A stretch of 64,000 nucleotides of DNA, from assembly GCA_016714985.1 (NCBI GenBank), contig JADKBS010000007.1:124001-188000 (forward strand), in the 5' to 3' direction. The DNA is from Saprospiraceae bacterium. Lineage in GTDB: Bacteria; Bacteroidota; Bacteroidia; Chitinophagales; Saprospiraceae. Below the pieces are notes generated by a model that did no database searches, was not told where the DNA came from, and saw only the letters and a program-made list of their open reading frames with translations. Shown here one piece after another: positions 46,372-56,200 of this stretch (position 1 is its first letter; each line of letters opens with the position of its first letter). Both the position numbers and the translations under genes were made by a program.

Positions 46372-48948
46372 TTAGAATTCCACCCTCCAGCGTAGGTTAA
46401 CCAACCTGCCGGTCAAATAATTCGGAATCGCAAACTGCTGCGCAAAAATCGTCTTGATCCAAGTCCGGGAAGCTTCGTTGCTCACCTGCATGAGGTTGAA
46501 GATTTCGAGGCTGAGCCAACTTGCCTTGGTGCCCCGGAAGATGCTCTTCGGGCGCTTCGATTTGCGCAATTCATCCCAGATTTTCAACGAAAAACCAATG
46601 TCCACCCGGTGGTAAGGTTTGAAACGGTAGGTATTGCGATAAACCGTGTTCCTGTCCTTCAAGCCGTATGGCAGGCCCGTGCCCACGAACAGGCTCATGT
46701 GCATACGGAAGTTCTCGTTACGGGGCAGGTAGTCCTGAAAAAAGACCGAGAGGTTCAAAAAGCGGTCGGTGGGGCGTGGCACGTCGTCAACGGGAGTGCC
46801 GTCTTCCTTGCCGATTTCCCGCACAAAATGCTGAACGCCGTCGAGCTTTTCCCTGGCCCGCAGGAGGGAGAGGTTGAACCATGACTCCACACCCGGCACG
46901 AATTCGCCGTTCAGGCGCATGTCAACCCCGGTCACGTAGCCCGTGGCATCGTTCAAGCCGGAGTAGCGGATGCGCACGTTATCAATCTCGTAACTCACCA
47001 CATCCCATAGCTTCTTGTAATAGGCCTCCATGATGAGGCGGAACTTGGTCGGACTTAGGCGACCAATAAAGAAATCATAGGTGAAGCCGCCCACTACATG
47101 CGCCGATTTTTGCGATAAAACATCCTGGTTCACCAAACCTTGCGGATTGCGAAGCTCTCGGTAAAACGGCGGCTGGTAGTACAAGCCCGTTGCGAAGCGA
47201 TAGGAAATGTCTTTTTTGCTGCGCAACGGTTTATAGAGCAATTGCGCCCGTGGCGTCACGAACAGTTCGTCGTTCAAGTCCCAGTATTGCGCACGCACCC
47301 CGATGGATGCTTTTAGCTCTCCCACCGAGTCACGCCGCCAAGTGTAGGTGTCCTGCAGGTATGCGTTGATGCGGTTGCTGCTTAGGTTGTTCTTTGTTTT
47401 CAAAACGGAATAAAGGAGCAACTGCGTGGTATCGTAGCGCAGGGAGTACCCCGCCGAGTCAAGCCGCTCCCATTCGTTGATGCGGTCGTCAATGTCCTCC
47501 CGTTGGTATTTGAGGCTCCATTGGAGGAAGTGGCTCTTTTCGATTGCGGATTGCGGATTGCGGATTGCGGATTGGTCAGACTGTAAACTGCCGACTGTCG
47601 AACTGCCGACTCCTAATTCCACACCACCTTTCAGTTCCACATTGCTCACCTTGGCATCCAAGTAGTTTCTGATGTACTGGTGTTGGGTACCTGCGCCGAG
47701 TTCTGAGACGACCTCCCCGAAGTCGTCGGAGCCGAGGTTGGTTTCGATTTGGCGAAGGGAATAACGCCCAATGATGTCGAACCGCTCGTTCTCATCACTG
47801 CGGTAGGTACTGGCCAACAGTTTGACAAAGAGTGGATTCTTGTCCCTTTCGGGCAAATAGGTGAGCGAGGCACCCGTCATGGCTGTGGTGAAGTCATCCA
47901 CTTCTTGTCCCTCAAAGACGCTGAACAGTTCCAAGGCATAATTGACGAGGCCAAAAGCAGTGCGGCGCTCGTCGGGCTGGAAAAAGAACTCGCTGCGGTT
48001 GAAATTGCCGATGAGGCCAAGCTGCCAGTTGCGGTTGAAGTCGTAGGTGAAATAGCCTTGAATATCGGCGAAATTGGGCGTGTACTGTCCAGTAATGTCT
48101 TGCGTTCCGAGTAGGTAGCGGGTGGTCTTGTAGCGGGCACCAAGGAGGTAGCGCAATTTTTTGTATTTGTCACCGCCCAGTTGCTTTACACCTTCGAGGT
48201 GGGCCGTGCCACCCAACAAACTGGCCGAGGCGCTGCCCCCAAACTTTTCAGGCCGCTTATAGTGTATGTCGAGCACGCTGGACTGCTTGTCACCATACCT
48301 CGCTTCGAAGCCGCCAGAGCTAAAGGTCAGGTTGGAAATCAAATCCATATTGGGAAAGGTGAGGCCCTCCTGTTGCCCTGCCCGGATAAGTTGCGGACGG
48401 TAGATTTCAAAGTCATTGACATAGACGAGGTTCTCGTCGTAGTTGCCGCCCCGAACGTTGTACTGGCTGGTGAGTTCACCACCAGAACCCGAAGAGGTAC
48501 CAAGTGCCAAGTGGGGCAGCACACTTTCAAGGTTGCCAGTTGCCGAAGGCAACAGCTTAAGCTCGTCAGTTTTTTCCCGAATCATACCGCCCTGTTCAAT
48601 CCGGCTTTCTTGCACAATCACTTCTACTGACGCATCGGTAGGGGGCATGGCCACGTCAATTTGCTGCTTGGCGCCTTTGGGCAGTGGCTCCACGTCCACT
48701 GTGGTTTCCTTATACCCTACCCTACTGAAAACCAGCACAATACGCTGATTGGCAGGCACTTCGAGCCGCCATTTGCCTGTCTGGTCGGTCTCGTCAGCGT
48801 TGTTGGTTCCTTTCAGATAAACCGTCACAAGGTCAATGGGCTGGTCATTGAGGGCGTCCACGACTTTGCCAGTGAGCAAGGCTTTGTCTTGGGCTTGGAG
48901 CGTGGCAACACTAAGTATTGCGATGAAAACTAGTATGATACTCTTCAT
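46372..48948 (-). CDS. TonB-dependent receptor with N-terminal CarboxypepD_reg domain
   Basis: 858 aa. Signal peptide (KSIILVFIAILSVATLQAQ), carboxypeptidase-regulatory-like Ig domain (LLTGKVVDALNDQPIDLVTV), plug domain (QYNVRGGNYDENLVYVNDFE, FPNMDLISNLTFSSGGFEAR), then a 22-strand-type barrel (GDKQSSVLDIHYKRPEKFGG to the final NLRWRVEF). It imports an unknown ligand, powered by TonB. No SusD-like lipoprotein is adjacent. An extracellular-loop segment (DQSAIRNPQSAIEKS) is encoded by GGATTGCGG repeats at 47542-47575. A TACCTTAG box near 48971-48978 may be its -7 element. Confidence 0.9.
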   Translation of the reverse strand: MKSIILVFIAILSVATLQAQDKALLTGKVVDALNDQPIDLVTVYLKGTNNADETDQTGKWRLEVPANQRIVLVFSRVGYKETTVDVEPLPKGAKQQIDVAMPPTDASVEVIVQESRIEQGGMIREKTDELKLLPSATGNLESVLPHLALGTSSGSGGELTSQYNVRGGNYDENLVYVNDFEIYRPQLIRAGQQEGLTFPNMDLISNLTFSSGGFEARYGDKQSSVLDIHYKRPEKFGGSASASLLGGTAHLEGVKQLGGDKYKKLRYLLGARYKTTRYLLGTQDITGQYTPNFADIQGYFTYDFNRNWQLGLIGNFNRSEFFFQPDERRTAFGLVNYALELFSVFEGQEVDDFTTAMTGASLTYLPERDKNPLFVKLLASTYRSDENERFDIIGRYSLRQIETNLGSDDFGEVVSELGAGTQHQYIRNYLDAKVSNVELKGGVELGVGSSTVGSLQSDQSAIRNPQSAIEKSHFLQWSLKYQREDIDDRINEWERLDSAGYSLRYDTTQLLLYSVLKTKNNLSSNRINAYLQDTYTWRRDSVGELKASIGVRAQYWDLNDELFVTPRAQLLYKPLRSKKDISYRFATGLYYQPPFYRELRNPQGLVNQDVLSQKSAHVVGGFTYDFFIGRLSPTKFRLIMEAYYKKLWDVVSYEIDNVRIRYSGLNDATGYVTGVDMRLNGEFVPGVESWFNLSLLRAREKLDGVQHFVREIGKEDGTPVDDVPRPTDRFLNLSVFFQDYLPRNENFRMHMSLFVGTGLPYGLKDRNTVYRNTYRFKPYHRVDIGFSLKIWDELRKSKRPKSIFRGTKASWLSLEIFNLMQVSNEASRTWIKTIFAQQFAIPNYLTGRLVNLRWRVEF
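47542..47575. repeat. In-frame GGATTGCGG tandem repeat in the TonB receptor gene
   Basis: Four tandem copies of GATTGCG(G) units, followed by alternating CTGCCGACT words to about 47612. Translated in frame as Ser-Ala-Ile-Arg-Asn-Pro-Gln-Ser-Ala-Ile. Confidence 0.75.
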
Positions 48949-49053
48949 TAAAGGCGGATTGGATAACTGCGCTAAGGTACGTGGAAAAGCAGGAAAGGTT
49001 GTTGTTGCATTCCAGAGGGATATTATGTATTTTTAGTCAAAAAATCAGCGCTT

Positions 49054-49749
49054 ATGAAAACCTTGCTTTCTTTACTGACACTTATCGCTTTGTGTGGTAA
49101 CGCTTTTTGCCAATCCCCATTGTTGGAAAGGCTCGAAGTAACAGGGCAGTTTGCTTTCCAAGTTCATGATCAGCGTTTTTTTAGCGGCCATTTAGAAGAA
49201 TCCGGATGGGGAACCACACAATACCGGTTTGGAGTTCATGCGAGAATTTTGAAATTCGGAAAGCTGAACCTCAAGGCAGGTTTGGGTTTCGGATTTGAGC
49301 AAAATACCTTCATGACGGCTTTTGACCACTGTTTCCCAAACCCCGGCAAGCCTTGTGATAATGTACTGAGGTACATAGACAAATACATTCTAACCCAGTT
49401 ATTCATTCCAGTAAAAATGAGCTATAGCCTTAAAAGCAAATTTGCTGTCCAAATTGAGGCCTTGCCAATATTCAGCTTGCACAAAGGGGTTTTCTCCACC
49501 AATGGGCAACATTTTTCTAAATCTAAACTTGAGTTATATGGTCTTGAACTTTTGCCGGGTTTTGAATATAAAACAGGCTCTTTCTCCTTTTCCGTTGGTT
49601 ATAGACTCTTGAATTGGAAGAAAATTGACAAGGTTTTCCTATACGGCGGTAAATTCTTATTGGAAAATCCGGGCTATTTGGAACAAAAAATGGACGAACA
49701 TAATCCGTTCAAATTCCAAATTGGGTTAACCTATACTTTAGCCAAATAG
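49054..49749 (+). CDS. Predicted outer-membrane beta-barrel protein
   Basis: 231 aa with a signal peptide (TLLSLLTLIALCGNAFCQ) and regularly alternating hydrophobic/polar strands (AFQVHDQRFFSGHLEESG, LNLKAGLGFGFEQNTFM, FSFSVGYRLLNWKKIDKV, FKFQIGLTYTLAK). It ends in an aromatic-hydrophobic strand as porin-like barrels do. No specific family recognised; PorT/outer-membrane-beta-barrel superfamily is the closest guess. Confidence 0.65.
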   Translation: MKTLLSLLTLIALCGNAFCQSPLLERLEVTGQFAFQVHDQRFFSGHLEESGWGTTQYRFGVHARILKFGKLNLKAGLGFGFEQNTFMTAFDHCFPNPGKPCDNVLRYIDKYILTQLFIPVKMSYSLKSKFAVQIEALPIFSLHKGVFSTNGQHFSKSKLELYGLELLPGFEYKTGSFSFSVGYRLLNWKKIDKVFLYGGKFLLENPGYLEQKMDEHNPFKFQIGLTYTLAK

Positions 49750-49755
49750 ACTTGC

Positions 49756-52566
49756 TCATTGTATCAAAACAATTTTCCGAAAATCTTCTTTCGTCGCCCC
49801 CTTGACTTTCAGCCAGTAAACCGCACTAGGAAGGTGTCGAATGTCAATTTTGGTTTGGCTACCATTTCCAAGTTGCTGCGCAAAAACCTGTTGCCCCATG
49901 CCATTGAAAAGCTCAATTGAAAAGCCTTGAATTCCAGTATTGTTCTCTATGAAAAATTGACCGCTCGATGGATTGGGGTAAATCCTGATTAGGTCGTCAG
50001 CCAAGGTTTCTTGCGAAGCTACCAAAGGATAGAAATTGAAGTTGACAATGCTATCGCAACCCAAGGAAGAAGTCAAGGTATAGGTAACCGTGAATTCGCC
50101 GGAATGCGATACTCCGTCCACTACAATGGGAGGGACATAATTGGAGTCTATCTCAATTTCATAAACTGGCCCAACCGTGAGTGCTACCACCAAGCGCTGC
50201 AGACAGCCCATGTCATTGTAAATAACCAATTCATACAAACCAGTTTCCGACAAGGTAGTATCACCTACTGGGAAGGACTCACCTTCGCATATTGAAGCTG
50301 AAAGGTTTACAGTAGGCGAAACCAAAACTTCTAAATAGACCAATACCATACTATCACAACCATTCGCAGCAGGAAAATGGTGCTCATAAATACCTGATTG
50401 CGAGTAAGTTGTGTCATTGTAAACAAAAGATTGTCCTTCGCAAATACTAACCATAAGCTCCGTTTCCATATTCAGTCCATTGCATGGGTCACCGCTGCTC
50501 CAAGCCGTTTTGCCAAGGCTCATGTTCCAATAGCTACCACTGCCTGTGGTTTCCAACTTGACCACCCTTACCATGTAAAGCGCACTGTCCACAGGTTGCA
50601 CGATGTCGAGGAAGGAGGTTGCAGTTACAAGGTTGGAATTGATCTTGACAAAGTCGCCCAAAGGATTTTCAGCCCTGTAAATATTGTAGCCAGCCACTGT
50701 TTCCCCTGCTGGGGCTGTCCAACTGATTTCTACCCCCGAAACGGTTTCCGTGGCGGTCAGGTTGTCAATGGGCTTTACCGGGTGCAGCCGCAAAGAGGGG
50801 TCGCCCATTAGGGAAGTATGTACCAATTGCGGGCCGGGATAATAGTCACCTTCCGTGGCATTCTGGGTACGGAGCAGGCTTTGTCCAATGGGTTCGCCCA
50901 TTGCCATGCGATGCAAAGTGAAAGGTGGGTTGCCAGCCCAGCAGCTTGTCAACGTCCACCCCGGCGAGGCCAACGGCGCTCGCAGGAAATTGTCCGGGCT
51001 GTCCCAATCACCAAAAAAGCTGCCACAGAGCATGGTGAAGATATTGCGGAGCGAATCATTGGCAAAGTCTTGTGTGCTGCCGATACCATTGGCACTGGTT
51101 GGTGTACCACTACCACCTCCAAAAGACCAGAGGTAGGCCTCGTTTTTCATGGTTGAAAAATAGTCGAGCGCTTGCACGCTGTCGGCAGTGAACATCGGAG
51201 CGAAATTGCGCCAGCCGCTGGCCGCTGGTGCGCCAAGCGCAATGCCGAGGTTGTCGTCCACTAGGGCACGATGGGGCACGTTCAGTTGTCCAGTTTTGAA
51301 GGCATGGGCTTTTTGCAAATAACGGCGGGTCAATTCAATATGGCCAAGTCCAAAAGAAGGCATATTGGTGAGGTCCACCCGGCCAACTGCTAGTTCAGCC
51401 TTGGTGGGGATGTCGCTCTGGTCGAATTTTCCGTCTCCTGCCACGTTCTGGGTTCGGGTGTCTAGGGCAGTCGTGTTGTTCACGATGGCGTCTGTCCAAA
51501 TACCGTTCATTTCACCATAGTACACATCGGCTGGCCATGCTCCCCAATGGCTTTCCAAGTGGCCATCTGCATAAAAATTGCCGCTGTATGGCACAGGAAC
51601 ATGCCCCAGCAAATAGACCGTTTTCAGGTCGGGCAATTGCTGGAACTTATTGACAATCAAGGATTTGACGGCAGGCACTGCATCGCTTGGATTGACTTCG
51701 ATTTTATGCACATTCCAGCCATCACCCCAAAGGTCAAGTTCGAGTTGGGCGATTTCGTTGGCCAATGGCTGACTGTAGCTAACGTCCACCACAAGGAGCA
51801 AACTGCCCCTGTTTTCAACGGCTGACAAGTTCGAGCCTGCGAGGATGTAACCGTATTTAGGCCGCTCGGCGAGGTTTGTCCCTGGCGCACCACTGCTGTC
51901 TATTACCTGGCCAGTCAAGGTTTTCAACTTCCACCAAGTATTGTTCACCAACATATCGGGGTTGATGGTGACAGTGAGCGGCTCCGTTGGTTGGCCATTG
52001 TTGCAAATGGTGATGGTATCGCTTTTTGCGAAGCCAAAATCACTCCCGCCGCTCAGGATATTGCCACAGGCAGACGTCAGGTACCAGCCATGTCCGAAAT
52101 TGCAGCATAAGCCGTTGCCGTAAATATTCTCGATGGTAAAAACGAGTGTGGAGCCTGCAGGCACTTGCACTGTTTTGGCAACGGTCTCGAACCGCTTTTT
52201 AAAAAAAGCATACTCAAAAACCGAATTGGCGTTGATGGAATAATCGGTAAAACTGGTGCTGCCCCAGGGAAGCATGAATATAGGCTGCCCCCATCCGGTA
52301 GAATCTGGGTGCTTGCGGTAAATGGAATAGCCCCCATCCGACCAATCCCAAGGCCAGGAGAACTCCAGCCGATCGGGGCTGGTCATGAACTTTGCACTGA
52401 CCTGTACGGAGCGGTTGATGGCGTTTTGGGCAGCGAGGCCATCAATAAAAATAAACATGCCGAACAGTAAGGTTGCCAATATTGGCGTCCTTGCCCCTGG
52501 TCGCTGTATTAATGTGCTCAGAGTGCTGCGCACCAGCAACACCAATCGTGAATGCAACTTGTTCAT
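49756..52566 (-). CDS. T9SS-sorted exported protein with a gingipain-like (C25) region
   Basis: About 936 aa from MNKLHSRLVLLVRS, with a signal region ending near MFIFIDGLAAQN. A central region resembles the C25 caspase-like fold: LLLVVDVSYSQPLANEI, TVYLLGHVPVPYSG, KAELAVGRVDL, YLWSFGGGSGTPTS, NIFTMLCGSFFGDWDSPD. In gingipains the His sits in a G-H-G turn; here that turn is G-G-G, while a Cys remains in MLCGSF, so activity is doubtful. A fibronectin-like domain (GVEISWTAPAGETVAGYNIY), SICEGQ-type repeats and a type A T9SS sorting domain (IRIYPNPSSGQFFIENN ... KIVLIQ) follow. Its 5' end overlaps the PPTase gene by 125 bases. Confidence 0.7.
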   Translation of the reverse strand: MNKLHSRLVLLVRSTLSTLIQRPGARTPILATLLFGMFIFIDGLAAQNAINRSVQVSAKFMTSPDRLEFSWPWDWSDGGYSIYRKHPDSTGWGQPIFMLPWGSTSFTDYSINANSVFEYAFFKKRFETVAKTVQVPAGSTLVFTIENIYGNGLCCNFGHGWYLTSACGNILSGGSDFGFAKSDTITICNNGQPTEPLTVTINPDMLVNNTWWKLKTLTGQVIDSSGAPGTNLAERPKYGYILAGSNLSAVENRGSLLLVVDVSYSQPLANEIAQLELDLWGDGWNVHKIEVNPSDAVPAVKSLIVNKFQQLPDLKTVYLLGHVPVPYSGNFYADGHLESHWGAWPADVYYGEMNGIWTDAIVNNTTALDTRTQNVAGDGKFDQSDIPTKAELAVGRVDLTNMPSFGLGHIELTRRYLQKAHAFKTGQLNVPHRALVDDNLGIALGAPAASGWRNFAPMFTADSVQALDYFSTMKNEAYLWSFGGGSGTPTSANGIGSTQDFANDSLRNIFTMLCGSFFGDWDSPDNFLRAPLASPGWTLTSCWAGNPPFTLHRMAMGEPIGQSLLRTQNATEGDYYPGPQLVHTSLMGDPSLRLHPVKPIDNLTATETVSGVEISWTAPAGETVAGYNIYRAENPLGDFVKINSNLVTATSFLDIVQPVDSALYMVRVVKLETTGSGSYWNMSLGKTAWSSGDPCNGLNMETELMVSICEGQSFVYNDTTYSQSGIYEHHFPAANGCDSMVLVYLEVLVSPTVNLSASICEGESFPVGDTTLSETGLYELVIYNDMGCLQRLVVALTVGPVYEIEIDSNYVPPIVVDGVSHSGEFTVTYTLTSSLGCDSIVNFNFYPLVASQETLADDLIRIYPNPSSGQFFIENNTGIQGFSIELFNGMGQQVFAQQLGNGSQTKIDIRHLPSAVYWLKVKGATKEDFRKIVLIQ

Positions 52567-53221
52567 TGTCAAAGGTATATAGTGTAAAAGCTTTGTCTTT
52601 AAACGGCAACAACCGCTCATCTTGAACGGCAATGCGGTTCATCTTTCCCGACAAATCAAAGGTGTTTAGGTCATCTACAAGCCCTACTCCGGTTACTTTC
52701 AAGAGTGCCTCCTTCATCGTCCAGAATCGGAAAAAATCACGGTGGGAGTAAATCATGTCACATTCCCTTTTACAGAAATAATGGCCGGCCCATTCCCAAT
52801 AATTCACGTTCTTGTCTATCACTTCGATATCCAAGCCCACATCCCTGCTCGAAAAGTCGAAAGCGATGGAAATCATGTTGCCCGAATTGGAGACGTTGAA
52901 CGGCAATTTCCGCTCAAAGCCTTCGATAAAGGGTTTGCCGTATTGCCCTTCGTTGATGACCAGTTGATCCGTGGGGATTCTCAGCATTTCGCTGCTAAGC
53001 TTGCGCAGCATCCCACGGCCCGTGAGGTACACCAAGCGGTCTTTCTGAAAACGGAACTTGGCGGATTTGCGGAGTTCGTTCGGCGATAGTGTTTTGCCAA
53101 TCTCAAATACGAGATGGTTTGGCAATTTAGTGGCATCAAACAACACTACACGAACCCCAGCCAGACCGATTTCTTTCGGCAGTTCGAGTATTTGTATGAT
53201 GTCTTGTTTGGATTCCTTCAT
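52442..53221 (-). CDS. Sfp-type 4'-phosphopantetheinyl transferase
   Basis: 259 aa. Transfers the phosphopantetheine arm from CoA to a Ser of carrier proteins. Conserved motifs: GQYGKPFI, FNVSNSGNMISIAF, the Mg-binding VGLDIEVID and FWTMKEALLKVTGVGL. It lies 54 bases after the stop of the NRPS-PKS gene on the same strand, so it most likely activates that enzyme's PCP and ACP domains. The C-terminal 40 codons run into the next gene's signal-peptide region in another frame. Confidence 0.92.
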   Translation of the reverse strand: MKESKQDIIQILELPKEIGLAGVRVVLFDATKLPNHLVFEIGKTLSPNELRKSAKFRFQKDRLVYLTGRGMLRKLSSEMLRIPTDQLVINEGQYGKPFIEGFERKLPFNVSNSGNMISIAFDFSSRDVGLDIEVIDKNVNYWEWAGHYFCKRECDMIYSHRDFFRFWTMKEALLKVTGVGLVDDLNTFDLSGKMNRIAVQDERLLPFKDKAFTLYTFDNEQVAFTIGVAGAQHSEHINTATRGKDANIGNLTVRHVYFY

Positions 53222-53275
53222 GTTTGTTCAAATCTTGGGTTACAAAATATAGTGTGTTGCAGGGGGCTTTTTTTC

Positions 53276-56200
53276 CTATTCTTTTAGCACTGAAACAGTT
53301 ATTTCTTTTATCCGGTTTTGCATGACTTCGGCAACTTGCTTACCGTGTGGTTCATCAAACAAGGTAAGGTGATTTCCCGAAATTTCATGCGTGACAACAC
53401 CGCCAAGCGCAAAATTATCCCACCCGTAATGGATGGGGTCATTCAGGTAAAACATTTGCTCTTTGGCTTTAAATAAATCCACTTTTATGTCCAAAGGTGT
53501 CAACTCATATTTCCCATAAGCCTCCAAGCTTTTTTCATATACCTTAGAGCCGTAAGGGATATACCCTTCTTCGATTTCATTTGTTTTGGCATTCAGGAAG
53601 GCAGTCCTGAGCTTGCCTTTTTTCTGTTCAAACTGCATCTTCAGAACATGGGTCTTGTATTCAATGGCATGGACAGGGTTTTTCAAAAGCAAGGAAAGAT
53701 TGTAACCTGCTTTTCTCATTTTCTTAGAGAAACCGCCTTGCGAACCACTAGACGACCACTCATTCTTCGCCACAGCATCGAACAGCGAAAGCATCAATAC
53801 TTCCTTGCCCATCTGCATCAGCTGTTTTGCCATTTCCCATGCGATGATGCCGCCCAGTGAGTAGCCAGCGAGGCAATAGGAGCCGGTTGGGTTGCTTCGC
53901 AATATTTCCGAAACATAATGCGCCGCCATGTCCTCAATACGGTCAAGAGGCTCCCGGTCACCATTCAAGCCCACGGCCTGCAGGGCATAAATCGGCTGGT
54001 CGTTTTCCATGTACTTCACCATGTTTTGGTAAAAAAGCACATGCAAGCCACCGCCATGCACTAGGTAGAGTGCTGGTTTTGAGCCACCTTCCCGAATGGG
54101 TACAAGCGACGTAAAACCTTGGTTTTCAATACTTAAACCAAAATCATCGCTATTGTTGCTTTGGTTAAACCCATTGAGTTGGTTCGCCAATTTATGGATA
54201 GTAGCATGCTGGAAAAGGATCGTAAGCGGGAGTTTCTTCCCTGTAGCATCCTTCACACTCGACATCATCCGCACGGCAGCGAGCGAGTGTCCACCCAACT
54301 CGAAGAAATCATCATGAATGCCTACCTTTTCAAGCCCCAACAACTCGCCCCAAATCTTGGCAAGCAGCTTCTCCCCCGGTGTTTTTGGAGCTTCATAACT
54401 GCCTGCGTTGAGGTTGCCCAATTCAGGCTTAGGTAACGCATTTCTGTCCACCTTCAAGGAGTTGTTCTGCGGGAAAGCGTCCATTTTTAGGAAGACCGAG
54501 GGCACCATATAACCGGGCATCTTGCTTCGCAAAAAATCTTTCAATTGCGACTCCCATCCTTTGCCGAGCGGCTTTCCGTTTTCCATCACATACCCCACGA
54601 GCCGCTGGCTGTCTGTTGTGTCACTCAAAACATTCACGACACTGTTCAATACCCCAGGAAACTGCTTCATCGTCTCTTCGATTTCACCTAGTTCCACCCG
54701 GTAGCCCCTGATTTTCACTTGGGTGTCAATACGGCCAAGGAACTCGATTTCGCCGGTGGGGAGGTAGCGGACGAGATCGCCAGTCTTGTAAAATGCGGAT
54801 TGTGGAAATTGTCCCGACTCCTCGGGATTGTGGAAATTGGCCCCACTCCTTGAGTTTGCGGATTGGACGAAGCTTACTTTCGTCAATTCAGGGCGGTTTA
54901 AATAACCTGCTGCGACCCCGTTTCCACCAATGTACAGCTCGCCCGGCACGCCCATTGGTGCCAGTTCCCCATTTTTATCCAAAATCAATAACTCAACGTT
55001 GGCAATGGGCGAGCCGATGGCGGCAAACTCGCCAGGACAAGCTGCCAAGTGCTCCTCAGTGATGAGCTGCCAAGTGGCGTAAATCGTCGTCTCCGTCGGG
55101 CCGTAACCGTTCCAAACCTTGGCACAGCGGTGCATCATGTCGGAAGCCAGCTCTTTGGCAAACCCTTCGCCACCGGCAATTGCTCGGAGTTGCTTGTCGC
55201 CTTCCCAACCTGCCAGCAGCAGGATTTTCCAAGTGGTTGGGGTGGCTTGCATCACCGTCGGGCGCTGCTTTTCGAGGCTTTCCCGAAGCGCAAAACCATC
55301 TCTTTTGGTCGCTTCATCCGCCAAAATCAACGTCGCCCCGGTCATCAGTGTCAAGAAATAATCGGGAATACTCATGTCAAACGCCATGCTCGACACGCTG
55401 AACACTGTATCCAACTCGTTCATTTTCAACTGTTTGTTGATGGCAAACAGCGTGTTGATGGCATTGGCGTGGCTGATGGCCACGCCTTTGGGGGTGCCGG
55501 TAGAGCCGGAGGTGTAGATTATATAGGCATTGCGGATTGGGGATTGCGTAATACGGACTTGGGGGTGTTGGCCTGTCAAGTTTTTGATGCTTGAATGCTC
55601 TTTTTTATCTACAACAACCGTATGCCCGGCAAATGAAGGAAGCTGGTGCAACACCGATTTTTGGGTCAAAACAAACCCGCAGTCGGCATCTTCCAAAATC
55701 AGTTTGATCCGCACTTGGGGATTTCGAGGGTCTATTGGCACATAAGCGCCGCCCGCTTTCAAGATGGCGTAGATGCTGACCATCATCTCCAACGACCGCT
55801 CTAAGCACAGGCCGACGAGGCTGCCGGGCCTCATGCCTTTTTCGATTAATTGAGCAGCAAGTTCGTTGGCCCGTTCATTGAGTTGACGGTACGTAAGTGA
55901 TTGATTTTCAAAACGTACGGCAACCTTGTTAGGCGTGCGCTCAACTTGTTTCTCAAATAAGCCATGTAAGGTATCGTCTAGCGGAAAATCGCCGCTGAAT
56001 TCGCCTTTTCCGTATTTTTCCAACTGCCTTTTTTCAATTTCAGTCAAGATTGGAAATTGGCAAATTGGCAAATTGGCAAATTGGGTTAAACTAGTTTCAA
56101 CGATGCTTTTCAAAAACACCTCGAACGCTGCCAGCCTGGTCCTTATGCTTTCATTCCTGAACAGGTCTTTGTTGAAATTCCACTCAAAATCTATAGTGGA

